From: Tetrahymena thermophila SB210
Taxonomy: Eukaryota; Ciliophora; Oligohymenophorea; Hymenostomatida; Tetrahymenidae
Direction of reading: 5' to 3'
NCBI RefSeq assembly: GCF_000189635.1
Contig: NW_002476426.1
Span: 1 to 64,000, forward strand
DNA: 64,000 bases
Made by a program: the position numbers and the translations under genes. Below, one piece after another: positions 1 through 12,650 of the stretch; within the stretch, counting starts at the first letter, position 1, and each line of letters starts with the position of its first letter. The notes under the pieces are model-generated. The model saw nothing but the letters and a program-made list of their open reading frames with translations, ran no database searches and was not told the origin of the DNA.

Positions 1-25
1 ACCCCAACCCCAACCCCAACCCCAA
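1..25. repeat. Telomere, (CCCCAA)n C-strand
   Basis: The window opens with four CCCCAA units and passes directly into unique AT-rich sequence at base 26. This is the C-rich strand of the telomere used by Tetrahymena-type ciliates (G-strand TTGGGG); Oxytricha-type ciliates use CCCCAAAA and Paramecium a mixed CCC(C/A)AA. It marks a true chromosome end, although the tract is probably cut short by assembly, since natural tracts are much longer. Confidence 0.97.
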
Positions 26-522
26 TTATAAAGATTAAATGCATTCCATCAAATCACTGTTCTTATTCAATATAAAATAAAAATATTTAGTATTCAAATT
101 AATATTAACAATATATACAAAAATTTATTATTTTTTTCTTTCTCATATTTAACAATATCGTAATGATGATTTTTATTTTTTAAATAATACTAACTTACTG
201 CTATGAGTAAGTATACTCAATATCTTACTAATAGGAAGATTATCTTACAGAGAGATTTTCCTTAATTTAATGATCTAAGTACATAATCTCTATAAATATT
301 AAGTACCAATGATGTAAAAAATTATTTCTAAAAAAATAACTCAAAAAAAAAAAATTATTGAAATGAGAAATATTTAAAATTGTATTTTTTGTTAAAAATA
401 AATTTTTATTTGTTTTGATAAAATAAACTAAAATAAATATTTGTCTAAATTTAAAAAATTTGAAAAATTTAGTCAATACATAAAATTTATTACTAAAGAA
501 TTTTATATAATTTTTGTTAACT
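26..522. other. Subtelomeric spacer
   Basis: This is about 500 bases of AT-rich unique sequence between the telomere and the stop codon of the first gene. I see no telomere-associated repeat, tandem array or convincing coding frame. The short minus-strand frame at 267-476 is composed of Phe, Asn, Ile and Lys runs typical of AT-rich noise. It presumably holds the 3' UTR of the neighbouring minus-strand gene. Confidence 0.6.
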
Positions 523-3500
523 TCAATCCATTTAAAAGTATTCTATTTCAAGCAAATTAGCTGCTATTCTTTACTAGAAATATTATAAGTATGAAGAATA
601 CTTTTTGTATAAGTATCTCTTTTGTTGCTTTGTTACTTACAAGAATTTAGTGTTTATAACTAGCTTTTATGATTCTTCTAAATAAAATTTTATCTTTTTA
701 TATCCACCATTAAAAAGAGAATTAGTTTTATCAACAAATACCTCTTTCTTCTTTAGCATTTCTAACTCGTTTTTAAAAACCTATGAAGCACTTAGTTACT
801 TTTGGACTTGAAGTGCTTAAAAAAATTATTGTGTTTAGGTTGCAAAAGTTTAAGGACCACTAAAACTTAAATTATTTTTTTCAAACTAATCGCTTTCTGT
901 TTTTTTCTCTTATGTTTCTTAAATATCTTCACTTGAAATTATTTTTTAGATGCTTGGCTTTTTTTCATCTTTTTCAGAGTCAGAAGAATCTTACTCATCA
1001 ATAGTTTAATAGTTAAGATTATGAAGTGTTTTGCTTTTTAATTTTCTCCTTTATGACAGCTATTTTTACTACTCTAATTCTTACTCTGAACTTTAATCTG
1101 GAATTTCTTCGTCTTATTATTATTTTTGCTCAAAGAAATCTACTTCTTATTATCTTTAGCCTGTTTGCTCTTATTCTTATTTAAAAGCCTGCTCAGTTTC
1201 CAATTAATTTACTTACTGATCATTATCGACTGAGAAAAATAAGTTTTAATCATCAAACATAGAAATATCTTTTTCTTCCTACTATTATATGTTAGGAAAA
1301 GTGATTGCTTGTTTTGGTTTTTCTTGTTCTTACTTTTCTTTTTTTCTAATTTATACAAATCTTTTAGCTTTTTAGATAGCTATTCCAGCATTCTTCACCA
1401 TTTTCATTTAAACTAAAGGACTGTTTTTAGATTTATCACTAAATTTTGGAGATTTAGAATAAATCATGGGTGAAACTTAAAGTGATTTTTATTATGGTGT
1501 AAATACTTTAAAGCTTGGAGATGATTAATTTGCACCCTAGAATGGTGAAAAAAAATTTGCATTATTCTTTTTACCATAATTTATTCCATCATCAGAGTCA
1601 AAGGAACCTTGTCTCCTGAACATTTAACTTCCTCTATCTAATTCTTTCTTCTGAACCATCTTGGAAATCACTGCTCTATCTTTTTCATTATCAACATTTT
1701 CAATAGTTTTTTTAAATTTTTATTCCATTTTATTTCTTGAATAACCATCTTCAAGGATACCAATCATAATATTTGTTACACAGATGATAAACATCAAAAC
1801 GAACAATATTACATAAAAGTCTGCCATAAACCTAGGTAGCACTCCATTTTATTCACAGTCTTAAGCAACATAAAATATTGAATCAGACAAAACAACTCCA
1901 AATAAAGTTACCTTTTTTGTTAAATAAATTTTTATCAAAATTAATATTTTTATAATAATAAAAAAATTTTATTACTGCTGTTGAGGAGACATCTGAAAAA
2001 CGTTCAGACTACCAGAAGCTAGTCATGCCAATAATAATGAATGAAATATATAATATTGAGAATTCAATGAGAACTTTAAAAAGCTAAGGAAGTGCGAATT
2101 TAAGAACGTCTAAAATGATAGCCATAGATTTACTGTGCTCCAAATATTTCATCAAAGAACACCAAGCACAAAAGCACCCTATACCGACTGTCCAGTTAAC
2201 CACTGAAGTCTTTTAATCCAATTCAGATTGACTATCTAAGAAAATTAAGTAAATACTTCCAACCATTTAAAAGAAATTTCCTATTAAGATTACAAAAAAC
2301 CATAAATCAAAATAAGAGAGTTTTTCCCACAAGCTGAGTTCATTCCATCCTCTTTACTCTGCTAATATACGTTACAAGGTAAGGTATTTACCTTTGTTTT
2401 TTTATAGAGATTAGTTTTTCTTTAGATCTTTATGAATGTAGGCCTTGGTAGATTTCTCAAAAGTTTGAATGTAAACATCAATAATTTGAATAAGATATTT
2501 TAAACATAAAAACAACGAAATAGCACTACAAACAAATGACATCACATCTATTAATGTGTTGAAACCTATAAACAGTAAATTTCCACTTTTATATAAGTTA
2601 CCATTTCTTTCGTAATCTGGAGGTTTTACAGCAATTCCTAATAATTCTTATTTGTTTATTTTTTATCCTTTAGGCTATTCTGTTTTTTTACGATTTATAG
2701 GAGATCTTTCTGGTTTTTTTTATTTTTTTTATGAAGAAGTTGATGATAAAGTATTAAATCTGGTTCCCCTAACTTTCATCTGCTATCTTTTTTTCAGTAA
2801 TTCCTCGTCTTGTTTATTTTGTTAATTAGAGTTTTAAGTATTATCATCTACGTTACTAGTGGGTGGTTAAGCATAAGAATTAAAATACTCCTCCTTATGT
2901 AATTCAATACCCTTTTAAAATAATTCCTCTGTACAAATTCCTCCATCTGCTTATAGTAAAGCTTGTATAGTAGCATGTCCATACAAATTATAAAAAATGT
3001 TAAATTCCCAACAAGATATTAAATTAGATTTAATCAAAATTACATTTTTCATAACTATTTCCAAATGATTTGTAAACTAAAATATTTATTTTATTTGAGT
3101 TATATTATTCATGTCAAAAGGTTACTAGATACCAACCTTTCTATCGATTGGATAAACTAATTGAACTTGCTGATATTTTTGCAAATTAAAATTTTTTAAA
3201 TTACTTTTGTGGTTACTATTTGTTTTATTTAAAATTCTTCTTTGAAAATTTTAATTCATGTTGAAATTTAATTCTTAGTAAAAATCTCTTTAGCGAGGCA
3301 TTTTAGGTATATCTTTTAAATTATTTTAGTCTGAATCTGAATCTAATTTTTAATTTTTTTCATCAGAGTCAGAATTTTAAACAAGTTTAGTTTATTAATC
3401 TTGATCCTGAGGATTTTAATTGTCATCTTATATTTCATGAATATATTCTGTAAGATGTGAATCCATAGGATAGTTATAATAAACTTTGAGAGATATATCA

Positions 3501-4051
3501 GAATAATTAAAGTAGACATCTTGTATGCGGTTAGTATTATTTTCATTCATCTCATCAAACATAAGAATAGTCTAATTTTAGAACTTTTAAACAGTAGTGT
3601 AATATATCATTTTATTTTCAAAGACATTGTTCTTAATGTTTTAGTTAGAATCCTCTTGAAAAAATAGCTATCTCCATTACTCATATTGTTCAGTAGAATT
3701 AGTGCTCAATGTGTTTGAAGAATATAAAATTTGAGATGTTGTTAACAGCACTAGCATAACGTGCACAATAAGCTTTATTGGCCACTTACCATACTTTTGA
3801 TATTTTTCTATAGGTGAAAGCAAGAACTTATCATAAAGATATTCTTAATATATAATATCTTATTCTTCAATAGTTAAGCTTTCTAAACTTTTTCTTTGAT
3901 TTTGGTTCTAATGTTGATTCTAAGGTCCTATATTCTTATCCTATTAAACTAAATTGCTTGAAACGATAATACTATGAGCTTTGCTAAACGATACAGCCCT
4001 TTAGTTTATATCATCTGCGCTTTCTTAATCAGTCGCAAAGATGTTTTTCAT
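523..4051 (-). CDS. Mucolipin (TRPML)-like TRP cation channel
   Basis: Predicted 1,154-residue cation channel with one intron (1912-1975); the spliced length is in frame from ATG at 4051 to TGA at 523. The N-terminus has the mucolipin-type motif FLLSPIEKYQKYGKWPIKL leading into S1 (about residues 93-111). A luminal loop follows with ISCWEFNIFYNLYG and an ADGGIC motif. S2-S6 occupy about 490-750, including LIEFSILYISF (S5), a pore segment TLFGVVLSD, and S6 ending ICVTNIMIGILEDGY. The roughly 400-residue C-terminal tail is rich in Gln, Ser and Lys. Mucolipins carry Ca2+, Fe2+ or Na+ out of endolysosomes; polycystins are the sister family, and both share this architecture. The pore lacks the animal mucolipin NGDD filter, so selectivity cannot be inferred. 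Confidence 0.85.
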
Positions 4052-4918
4052 TATATTCAGAGACTTTTGAAATAATTATTTTTTACTCTTTCTTTTTGTT
4101 CAATGTTACTTCAAAAAGATTTTAGTAATTTAATAATAACTATTTGAAAGGTTGTTTTCTTTTTAAATTTTCTTTATTTAATTAATTGAAATTGATATTT
4201 TTTTGTATATTTATTTTCAACTAAACAAATTTTTGCTAGTCTATTGCATTTCAGGATGAGCCACTATACTTTTATAGAGGTTACTTTATATTATTAGATA
4301 TATTTACTATTTTAAATATTTTTAGCCAATAAAAAATATTTTCTAAAAAAAAACAAGCAAAGAAATAACTGAGAAATTTCACACTAAAATTAAAATTGGC
4401 GAAATACAAAAAAAATATCTAAACTAAAAAATATTAGAAAAAGCTTTGAAGAAAAGATAAAAAATTATTAAATACGAAATAGTTTACAAAATAAATTCAA
4501 TTCTTTTAAAAAGTAATTGATTTTTATTTACAGTTTTTAATATGTTGCTACTGATTCCAAGATTTATATAAAATTTAACAGTAAAAATGATAAAATTAAT
4601 GATAAACTTGACTTATAAATTGTAATTTTAGTAATACTTATTGATGAAAATAATATAAAATATCTCTCATTTTAATAATTTATCTAAAGCTTAATTTTAG
4701 CCATACACAAATAAAATATTAGTTTGTAATGAAAAACTTTTGATAAGAGTGGTTACTTTCCAAAAAAAACTAAATTTACCTAATATTAAATAGATGTTTT
4801 ATTATCTAAATGTTGCATATATTTATTTACACGTGATAGCTTTACTAAAATATAAACAAAACCTTAATTAATTAATAATGTACATAATATATTAAAGGTT
4901 TTTAATCTTACATAATTA
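4052..4918. other. Intergenic spacer between two minus-strand genes
   Basis: AT-rich spacer that must hold the promoter and 5' UTR of the channel gene and the 3' UTR of the RING gene. No coding frame, RNA gene or repeat was recognised. Confidence 0.5.
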
Positions 4919-5374
4919 TCATTCTTATTTTTCAAACAATTATACTATTTAATTTACATGCTAGTTAATTATATGTTGCAAGAAACTATTATAAACACCT
5001 TCAAAGTTGCAATATTTGCATTTTAAAATTTTGTTTGGACATTATTTTTCATGGTTTCCTATTTCTGATCCACCAGAAACATGTCCACATCCATATTTGC
5101 ATACTATTGGAAACTAATTAACTAACCTATTTGCAAATATATTTAAAGAATAAGTGAAACTTTACTTATTGCATTTTGGACATTTTTTAGTCACTATATT
5201 CTTAATACAATCTTCACAAAATACAGAACCGCAGCAATCAGTGGTAACAGGTTTTCTTGAAACTTCTAAACATATAGGGCATTTTAACTCTTCTTCCAAT
5301 ATTTTATCTGGGTTTGCTATTTGCTTTTATTGTTCTTTAGTAGAAAAAACTCTAGAAAGTCTATTTAGATCCAT
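4919..5374 (-). CDS. RING finger / TRAF-type zinc finger protein
   Basis: Intronless, 151 residues, ATG at 5374 to TGA at 4919. A RING-like domain spans about residues 31-69: CPICLEV, then DCCGSVFCEDC, then CPKC. TRAF-type zinc-finger spacing follows (C92, C96, H108, C112 and C119, C122, H134, H139). Proteins with this N-terminal RING plus TRAF zinc fingers usually act as E3 ubiquitin ligases or adaptors. The position that normally holds the fourth RING ligand (His in the CGHxFC motif) is Ser here, so the second zinc site may be altered. There is no coiled coil or MATH domain, so this is a minimal version of the family. Confidence 0.82.
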
Positions 5375-6623
5375 AATTTTTAATAAACTGGCAATAATAA
5401 ATTGTAAAATATAAAATAGTCTAAAAAGTTAATTTAATAATCTATTTATTCTAAATTAATAATGACTTCAATAATAAAAATTAATAAAATAAAATATTTT
5501 ATTTTTGTTTATACTCAATTTAAAATATTGACTATTTTTATCTTTTATAAATATTTTTATATACCCTCCAATAAAAAATACATAATAGATTAAACTTTTA
5601 TTTATAAATAATTTCTTTTAATTGTTTTATTGAAATTGATTATTCTTATTATTCATAACTGTTACAATTTAATTAATATTTAAATAAAAACATTTTTAAT
5701 ATAGTTTTATATTAATTTAGAAGGCTTTTATTGCTTATAATTAATATTAATAACTTGCTAATACTTATATTAAATATTTATGAATAAATTTTTCAAAATA
5801 ATAAAAATCATTTATATCAATTTTTTACTTGCAGATTATCTAAATTATTTTAGAACAATAAAATAGGTATAGATTTAAAGAAAAAATGATGCAAAATTAA
5901 AATAATAATTAGTAGTTAGTTAGTTATTAACTCAATTAAATTATTTAATATATAAAATAATGTTTATTTAAATATGATGATAATTCATATTATTTTCTCA
6001 TTTAAGTTTATCTTCTAAATTAAAAATAATCTTCTTAATACCAAAAATAAAATTTTATCAAATAATTTTTTTAAGATCTTTCATGATTTTCTTTCATAAT
6101 ATTCTTTTTTCAATTATATTAATATTTTTTTATTTAATTTGATCTAAATTTAATAGATTTTAGTGTTAAAATTTATTTAAATTATTATTATTTAGTTAGT
6201 AAATTGAATGATTTTTTATTTTTAATTAATGAAATTACAAAAATTATTTTTGTTTTATTATTATTTGTTTTCTAAAAATAATTTAAAATTCTTTTAAAAT
6301 TGATTGTTTAGTTATTTTTTTGCAAAAATCAAATAAGTAAACTAATTTAAATTATAAAAATAGAAAGATTGGGAAATTTTATCGAAAAAAAAATTCTTTT
6401 CATTAATTCAGCAAGTAAAATTAATTTAATATTTAAAGATGTAATAGAAAATACAAGGAATTTTTTAAAAAAAAGAAAATATTCAAATTTTAGAATAATA
6501 AAAATAATCAATCGTTTTTAATAATCATAAAAAAGTTGATTTTTTTTTCATATAAAAAATAGTAATTAGGAATTTAAAAATCAGATTATTCTAACTTATA
6601 AGAAGATTATAAAAAATAAGTTC
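5375..6623. other. Intergenic spacer (divergent promoter region)
   Basis: Very AT-rich, about 1.25 kb, lying between divergent genes (RING minus, B-box-like plus), so it should contain both promoters. I find no open frame with credible composition, no RNA gene and no repeat beyond homopolymer runs. Confidence 0.5.
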
Positions 6624-7787
6624 ATGGAAGAAATAAAAAGCGAAACTTAAACCAATCGTAAGCTCAATCAGATTTGTTTGAAGCATGGTCTTTAAATTAA
6701 ATACTTTTGTGTAGAAATATAGTCGATTGATTCTCTTTTGTGTGAGACTTGCTATTAAGAAAAGAAAAACTTATAAGGAAAGGTCTAAATTCTACTTTTT
6801 GAGCTGATCTATTATGAAGTCTAAAAAGAAATATCTACTCTTAATCTGGATACACTCATCAAAAAATGCTTGGGCTTCATAGAACAAGTTAATTAAGCTA
6901 ACAAATAAGAAAATCTATATTCTTAAAATTAGGATATTATTCAAAGGCTGATGAATAACCTTACTAAATCTTATGAAGTATTAAACAGGCTTAACTTGAT
7001 GAAAGAAAAAATAAACTGCAAAATATGGTCATCTTACTTTGTTTAGGCTATACAAAATAAAATTGCAATTAAATAGATAGAACAAAGTTTGAAGGAAGTG
7101 GAAGATAATATACACTTGATTAAAAATGGATACTTTAAATACCATCAAAGCATTTAGCTGCAAAGAGCCTTTTTGTTAGACGAAGACAATCTCATAGTGC
7201 AAGATAATGCTGGAAATTTGCAAATATATGACTCTAATAACCTATAACATAAGTCAAATCTTGACACATAGTTACAAGCACAAGTATCTTTGGTATTAGC
7301 AGCTTTTAGAATTAATTAAAAAAGGATAGGAATTCTTTTTGAAAATGCAAATCTTTTCATTTTTTAAGTCCAGTCAAACTAAAAATTTAAGATGATAAAG
7401 AGATTACGCTTAAAAAAAGTACCACAATCAATAATGGCTTCCAATAACTTTTTGAGATTAGATTATAAGCGTTTTGTAATTGTGATTAATGCTAAGAACT
7501 TTAAAATATTGCAGCAAACTGATAATGTTGGACATTATTTAAACTTAAATAAGTATAATTTCTTTGAAGTTGCTTATAATTCTTTAAATTAAAACAGGTT
7601 TAATAGTAAAAACTTGGACATTTTTAAAGATCAAGATGTGAATAACATAGAAATTCATACATACAATTTCTGTTTAAGCTGCATGTAATGGATATGCCAA
7701 AAACTCACTGATAAAAAAAAGCTTCTGAAGTATACCAATAGCAATAACAGAGTTGTAAAAATTTATAGAAATGGAATTAAATTTTGA
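6624..7787 (+). CDS. Ciliate B-box-like zinc protein with putative C-terminal propeller
   Basis: Intronless, 387 residues, ATG at 6624 to TGA at 7785. An N-terminal zinc-binding pattern resembles a B-box: ICLKHG, then CVE, then LCETCYQEK (C-x2-H, C, C-x2-C). A helical, coiled-coil-like middle follows (about residues 60-170), and a C-terminal half has beta-propeller-like stretches such as LLDEDNLIVQDNAGNLQIYD. This layout matches a large ciliate-restricted group of hypothetical proteins; I cannot assign a molecular role. The middle and tail could equally be a degenerate WD40 or a novel beta-rich fold. Confidence 0.7.
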
Positions 7788-9906
7788 TAAGTTATCTAAA
7801 TATTTAGCTTGCGAACTTTAAAGCTAGCTAACATGCAATCTACTTTCAAACTTTACTTTATAATAAATTTCAATTATTTTTACTTTCAAAATTATAATTA
7901 AAACTATTTGTTGTATATAAATTAATTTTCTTTGTTTTTGATCAGAAAAGTTCTTTTTTCTTTATTAACTATTTAAGAAAGCTCTTAAATGAATTTAAAT
8001 TTTGCAAAATTTACTTAATTATAATACATCCATCAATTTAAATATCTAAAACAAAATAATTATGAAAGAATTTATGGAGTTTTCTTTTTGCTAATTTTTT
8101 TTTTACATTCGTTTGGGATTTTAATTTTTTAAAATATTTTTTAAAAAAACTTAAACAAATAAAATTTAAAATAAAAATAAAATTTAAAATCATGAAACTA
8201 AGAATAAATTATTTTAATTTAGTATTTTTTTTTTTTAAATATTTTTAATAAAAAAATGAAAATATTTTTTCTTCATATCTGTTCAATTTAATCACTTTTT
8301 ATTTATTAATAAAATGATCTAAATAAATTTAATAGCATTTTCCTCACTTAAAAACTTCTAAGATTATCAAGCCTTCAAATAAAAACTCAAAAATTTAGTA
8401 ATTTTTAAATAATTTAAGTATTTTTTATCATTTTTTAAGGAATCAAAAATAAATAAATAAATAAATAAATAACAGTTTAAGAAGAAACTGTATATTTTGT
8501 AAAATAATTATATTTTATCTCTAATAAATAATTTCCCAAAAAAAAATATTTAATAAAAATAATTTGAATTAAAATGAATAAAACTACTAAATTTGTAAAT
8601 AATACAAAAGTTATGAGAATATTAAAATTGTTCTAGCTTTTAAAAGTAATTACTTCAATTATTATTCTTTGCAATTATTTAAATTTTTTTTTGAAGAAAG
8701 CTTAAATAAAGTTTTTTTTACCATCAAACTTACAATTAAAAAATATATAGTCAATTTTGATGTTCAATTTTTAGGCTTTAAATAACTTAATATGCCTAAA
8801 TAATTTTACTTTTATTTTTCATCTAGAATAAAAAATGAAATAAAGAAGCCTATTTATTAGCAAATAGTTTTACAAGAATTGTATTAAAAATATCTATTAA
8901 AGTATCCATCATAAAAGTTGTATAGGTTACTTGAATTTATTATTTATTTTCTCAATAATTTGAAAATAAAATTATGTATTTACACAAAACAATTTGTTGC
9001 TTACAAAAATATTAACTTTTTTGAGGATAAAAATTGAAATTAATTAAGTTTACAAATAGCAGAAAGAATCAATGGCTTTTAATAAAAGAATTACTTTCTA
9101 GAAATAATAGAAAATTTATTAAAAGGACAAATATTGTTCTTCACACATAAGTAATTGATGATGAAATTTATCTCATATTTGTTTTTTAACTTTTAATTTC
9201 TTATTTTCTTCATAAATCCCATTTTTAGAAGTAAAAAAAAATGTAATATTCCCCAAAGTTACTTTATTTAGAGGTACGATATTGGCTCTTAATTAAGTGA
9301 GTTGTAAAAATTTTCCCTTTTCTTTCTTAATAACTTTATACATATGTTTATTAATGACATAAATTATCTAATTTACAACTTTTAAATCATTAATTTATAT
9401 TTTTATTTGATCACAACTCATTTTTCTTACTAAAACCTAAAAATATTACCAATATTTTTTTACATATAACTTCGTAGAATTTAAAAAAAAATATTTTGAT
9501 TAATAAAATGCTTTTAACCCTACTCATGCTATTTCAATTAAAACTAGATTTATTTAAATTATTTTATTATTTTTACAATTTATTTATTTACTGAAAATCT
9601 TAAGCGCATTTTATAAATAATCTGAAAATTACACTCAGTTTGTGATAAATTATTTTTATTAATTTAGTATAAATGATAAAACCTCACCATAATATCATAT
9701 TCAACAAAGTTAAAAATTGTTATATGATACTTGAGCATTAATTTTTTGGCTTACTCAAAAATATTAATTAGTTATAATATATTTATTTCCTTTATTATGA
9801 ATTTGAGGACTAGAGTTGTTAATTTAAAGGACTGCAGTAAATTCATAAATTTTAAAATAATTGATTAATAAATTAATTCAAATTAAAAAAAGTAAATAAT
9901 CTAAAA
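7788..9906. other. Large AT-rich intergenic spacer with AAAT microsatellite
   Basis: About 2.1 kb between two plus-strand genes. It contains a short tetranucleotide tract of AAAT units at about 8447-8471 and many homopolymer runs. I see no coding frame with real composition and no tRNA-like cloverleaf. It should hold the promoter of the alpha-galactosidase gene at its right end. Confidence 0.5.
8447..8471. repeat. (AAAT)n microsatellite
   Basis: Uninterrupted tandem AAAT units inside the intergenic spacer. Such tracts are common in AT-rich ciliate DNA and no function is implied. Confidence 0.8.
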
Positions 9907-11514
9907 ATGAGAAAATTAATTGCTATTTTGCTAATTGCTTGTGCTATTAGCTCCGTTAGCTGCTTAGATAACGGTCTTGCTAAAACTCCTGCTATGGGCT
10001 GGAACTCTTGGAACCATTTTGCATGTAACATTAACGAAGATTTAATTAAAGCAACTGCTGATTAAATTGTCAACTCTGGCCTCGCTGCTCTTGGTTATAA
10101 TTACATTAACCTTGATGACTGTTGGTAAATTTCTAGAGATGCTGATGGTTACATTGTTGAAGATAAGGAAAAGGTAAATCTTATACCATTCATCTATTAT
10201 GAATAAGATTCATTACATTAATATTTACCCTTATACAACTCAATAAACATATTTTTTAATAAATTAACAATAGTTCCCCTCTGGTATAAAGGCCTTGGCT
10301 GACTATGTTCATAGTAAAGGTTTAAAGTTTGGTCTTTACAGTGATGCTGGTGAATTTACTTGCTAAAAGAGACCAGGTTCTTTAGGTTATGAAGTCAAGG
10401 ATGCTTAAAGATATGCTGAATGGGAAGTTGACTACCTTAAATATGACAACTGCTTCAATAAAAATATTAACCCAAAAATTAGATATCCTCCCATGAGAGA
10501 TGCTCTTAATGCCACTGGTCGTCCCATCTATTTCTCTATGTGTGAATGGGGTTAATACAATCCTGCCACCTGGGCTCCTGAAGTTGGTAACTCTTGGAGA
10601 ACTACTGGAGATATTAAAGATCGCTATTCTTCATTCTTATCTATCCTTGAAAAATAGGTAAGATATCTTTTGTCTAACTTTTTATTTTGAAAGCATTACA
10701 CTTTATTTAATGAAAATATGCAAATATGCATTCACGCTATATAAATTCGCTTAAAATTTGCTAATCATAAGAATCGTAAATTATAAAATATAAGATGCCT
10801 TTTTCATCCATAAAATCATAATAAATTCGTGATAAATCATAAAATTATAATAAAAAGCCATAGATAGCTTTGGTTTTAGATTATTGACATAGGTGATTAC
10901 TTATGTTTAATCATAAATTTACAATTGTAACAATTATAGATTTTTCACCTCATATTTATATTAATTATTTATTACTAAAAAAAATAAATGCTAAAGTTTA
11001 CTGTTTTATATTTAAAAAGGTTGGATTAGAAAAATATGCTCATCCTGGTGCTTGGAATGATCCTGATATGTTAGAAGTTGGTAACGGTGGTATGACTACT
11101 CATGAATACGAAGCTCATTTTGCTCTTTGGGCCCTTTTGAAGGCTCCTCTTTTGATTGGTTGTGATGTTAGCAAAATGTCAGAAGACACTATTAGAATTC
11201 TTACAAACAAAGAAATAATTGCTATTAATCAAGATCCTTTGGGTATCTAAGGCCACAGAGTTAAAAAATCTGGATTTTGGTTCTGGAGCTGGTAACTTTG
11301 GATGGGTTAACTTGAAGATGGTGTTGCTATCATTCTTTTCAATACCTCTGCTTGGGAAAGAAACTTGTCTTTCACATTCAAAGAAGTTGGAATAGTAGGA
11401 CCTGCTACCATCAGAGATCTATACTAACACGAAGACTTGGGTGTCTTTAGCAATTCTTTCTCTGCTATAGTTCCTAAGCACGGAGTTGTTGTAGTTAAAG
11501 TAGTACCTGTCTGA
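9907..11514 (+). CDS. Secreted alpha-galactosidase, glycoside hydrolase family 27
   Basis: Three exons (introns 10174-10273 and 10658-11019) give 381 residues. An N-terminal signal peptide ([19 protein letters not shown]) directs it to the secretory or lysosomal route. The GH27 core is clear: [35 protein letters not shown], the nucleophile motif YLKYDN (Asp147), the acid/base motif SWRTTGDI (Asp202), then [23 protein letters not shown] and AINQDPLG. The enzyme removes terminal alpha-linked galactose (or N-acetylgalactosamine in some members) from glycans, likely in food vacuoles. The length is typical of the compact plant/fungal form. Intron 2 is long for this genome, and a spurious ORF reads through its 3' part into exon 3. 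Confidence 0.96.
10658..11019 (+). other. Long intron of the alpha-galactosidase gene
   Basis: A 362-nt GT-AG intron, several times the usual size here. It contains short internal repetition around 10770-10860 built on cataaa/aaattcgtgata-type words. The exons on either side join in frame at the family motif just before GAWNDPD. Confidence 0.75.
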
Positions 11515-12650
11515 TTTAACAAAAAATATATAAAAATAAAAATAAATGCAATAAATTGTAAGTTGATTACATTTCAGTAAAAATAAAAAATAATCAAACT
11601 AAATAAACTAAATTAATCCAATTATTTTTAAATTAATTCATATTTATTCAGAGTTTTTAATAAATTTAATTATCATTAAAACTTAAATATCAAATTTATG
11701 TTTGAATTAGGTATATGAAATTAAATAATAAAAATTAAGGAAAAAAAATAAATCATTTTAGCAAAATATAATTAATTAATTAATTAATTCTTCATTTCTA
11801 ATAAGCTATAATTTTACTAAGTTTTTCTAATTACTAAAATTGAAATTCATGTATAATTCCTCATCTATATATTTATTAATCCGAATATTAGCATTTTTTA
11901 AATAAAGCAAGCTAAAATTTATTTTGCGAATATTTATTAATTTATTTTTAAAATAAGATTTGAAGAAAGGAGAAATTATTTTTTGTAAAACAAAATTTTT
12001 TACTCTATAAAAAATAATACCTTATTATTTTAAATATTTAATAGTATTTAATAATTACCAATTTCAAAATTTTGCATTTTATTTATTATTGTATAAAGTT
12101 ATTATATTTATTTAAATTCAAATTCATGCATAGTCTATTCCTCAAACGTTAATTAAAATTTTCTAAATAAAGCAAGTTAAAATTTCTTTTATTTTTATGA
12201 ATGTGTGGGCTTTATTTATTTTGAAAATAAATTTAAGAAATGTCAAAAAAAGTGTTTGATAAACAAATATTTTTTCTTTTTTTTATTAATATTAGACTTT
12301 AAATATTTTATAAAAATTGATAATTGTTATTTTAAAAAATTTATATTATAATTAAAAAAACAATTATTTGTTGCTTTCAGTCAAATAATTAATTAGCGCT
12401 TTTCTTTTATTTATTATTATTTTTGTTTGAAAAATGACTTATTAATCAAAAAAAAATTTGAACAAATGTTATTTATAAATTTATTTTTTAACTTAGATTT
12501 TCAATCAAAAATTAATGATTTATTTAATTTAAGCATAATTTTATTTAAAATAATTATTTTTCTTAAATATTAAATATAAATAAACATAAATTTAAATTTA
12601 AACTGCTAAAAACTATTTTTAAAGCTAAAAAAGTTTTTTTAAGTTTTTTT
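11515..12650. other. Intergenic spacer between convergent genes
   Basis: About 1.1 kb of AT-rich sequence where the alpha-galactosidase and DNA polymerase genes converge, so it holds two 3' UTRs. It contains a short AATT repeat near 11770-11789 and a diverged tandem duplication (separate entry). No gene is seen. Confidence 0.5.
11843..12360. repeat. Diverged tandem duplication, unit about 270 bp
   Basis: Two stretches, roughly 11843-12115 and 12121-12360, share ordered landmarks. These are attcatg-ata-ttcctc near 11844 and 12122, aaataaagcaag followed by taaaattt near 11900 and 12165, and a-aaacaaa-attttttt further on. The offset is 265-278 bases, and the copies are strongly diverged between the landmarks. 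It lies wholly in the intergenic spacer. Confidence 0.5.

Noticed and set aside
267-476. Minus-strand ORF of 69 residues next to the telomere
   Set aside because: Composition is Phe, Asn, Ile and Lys runs typical of AT-rich noise, with no motif and no splice partner.
10903-11250. Separate 115-residue alpha-galactosidase-like ORF starting at 10903
   Set aside because: Its first 39 residues come from the intron; only the part after 11020 matches GH27, and exon 3 joins exon 2 in frame, so this is one gene.
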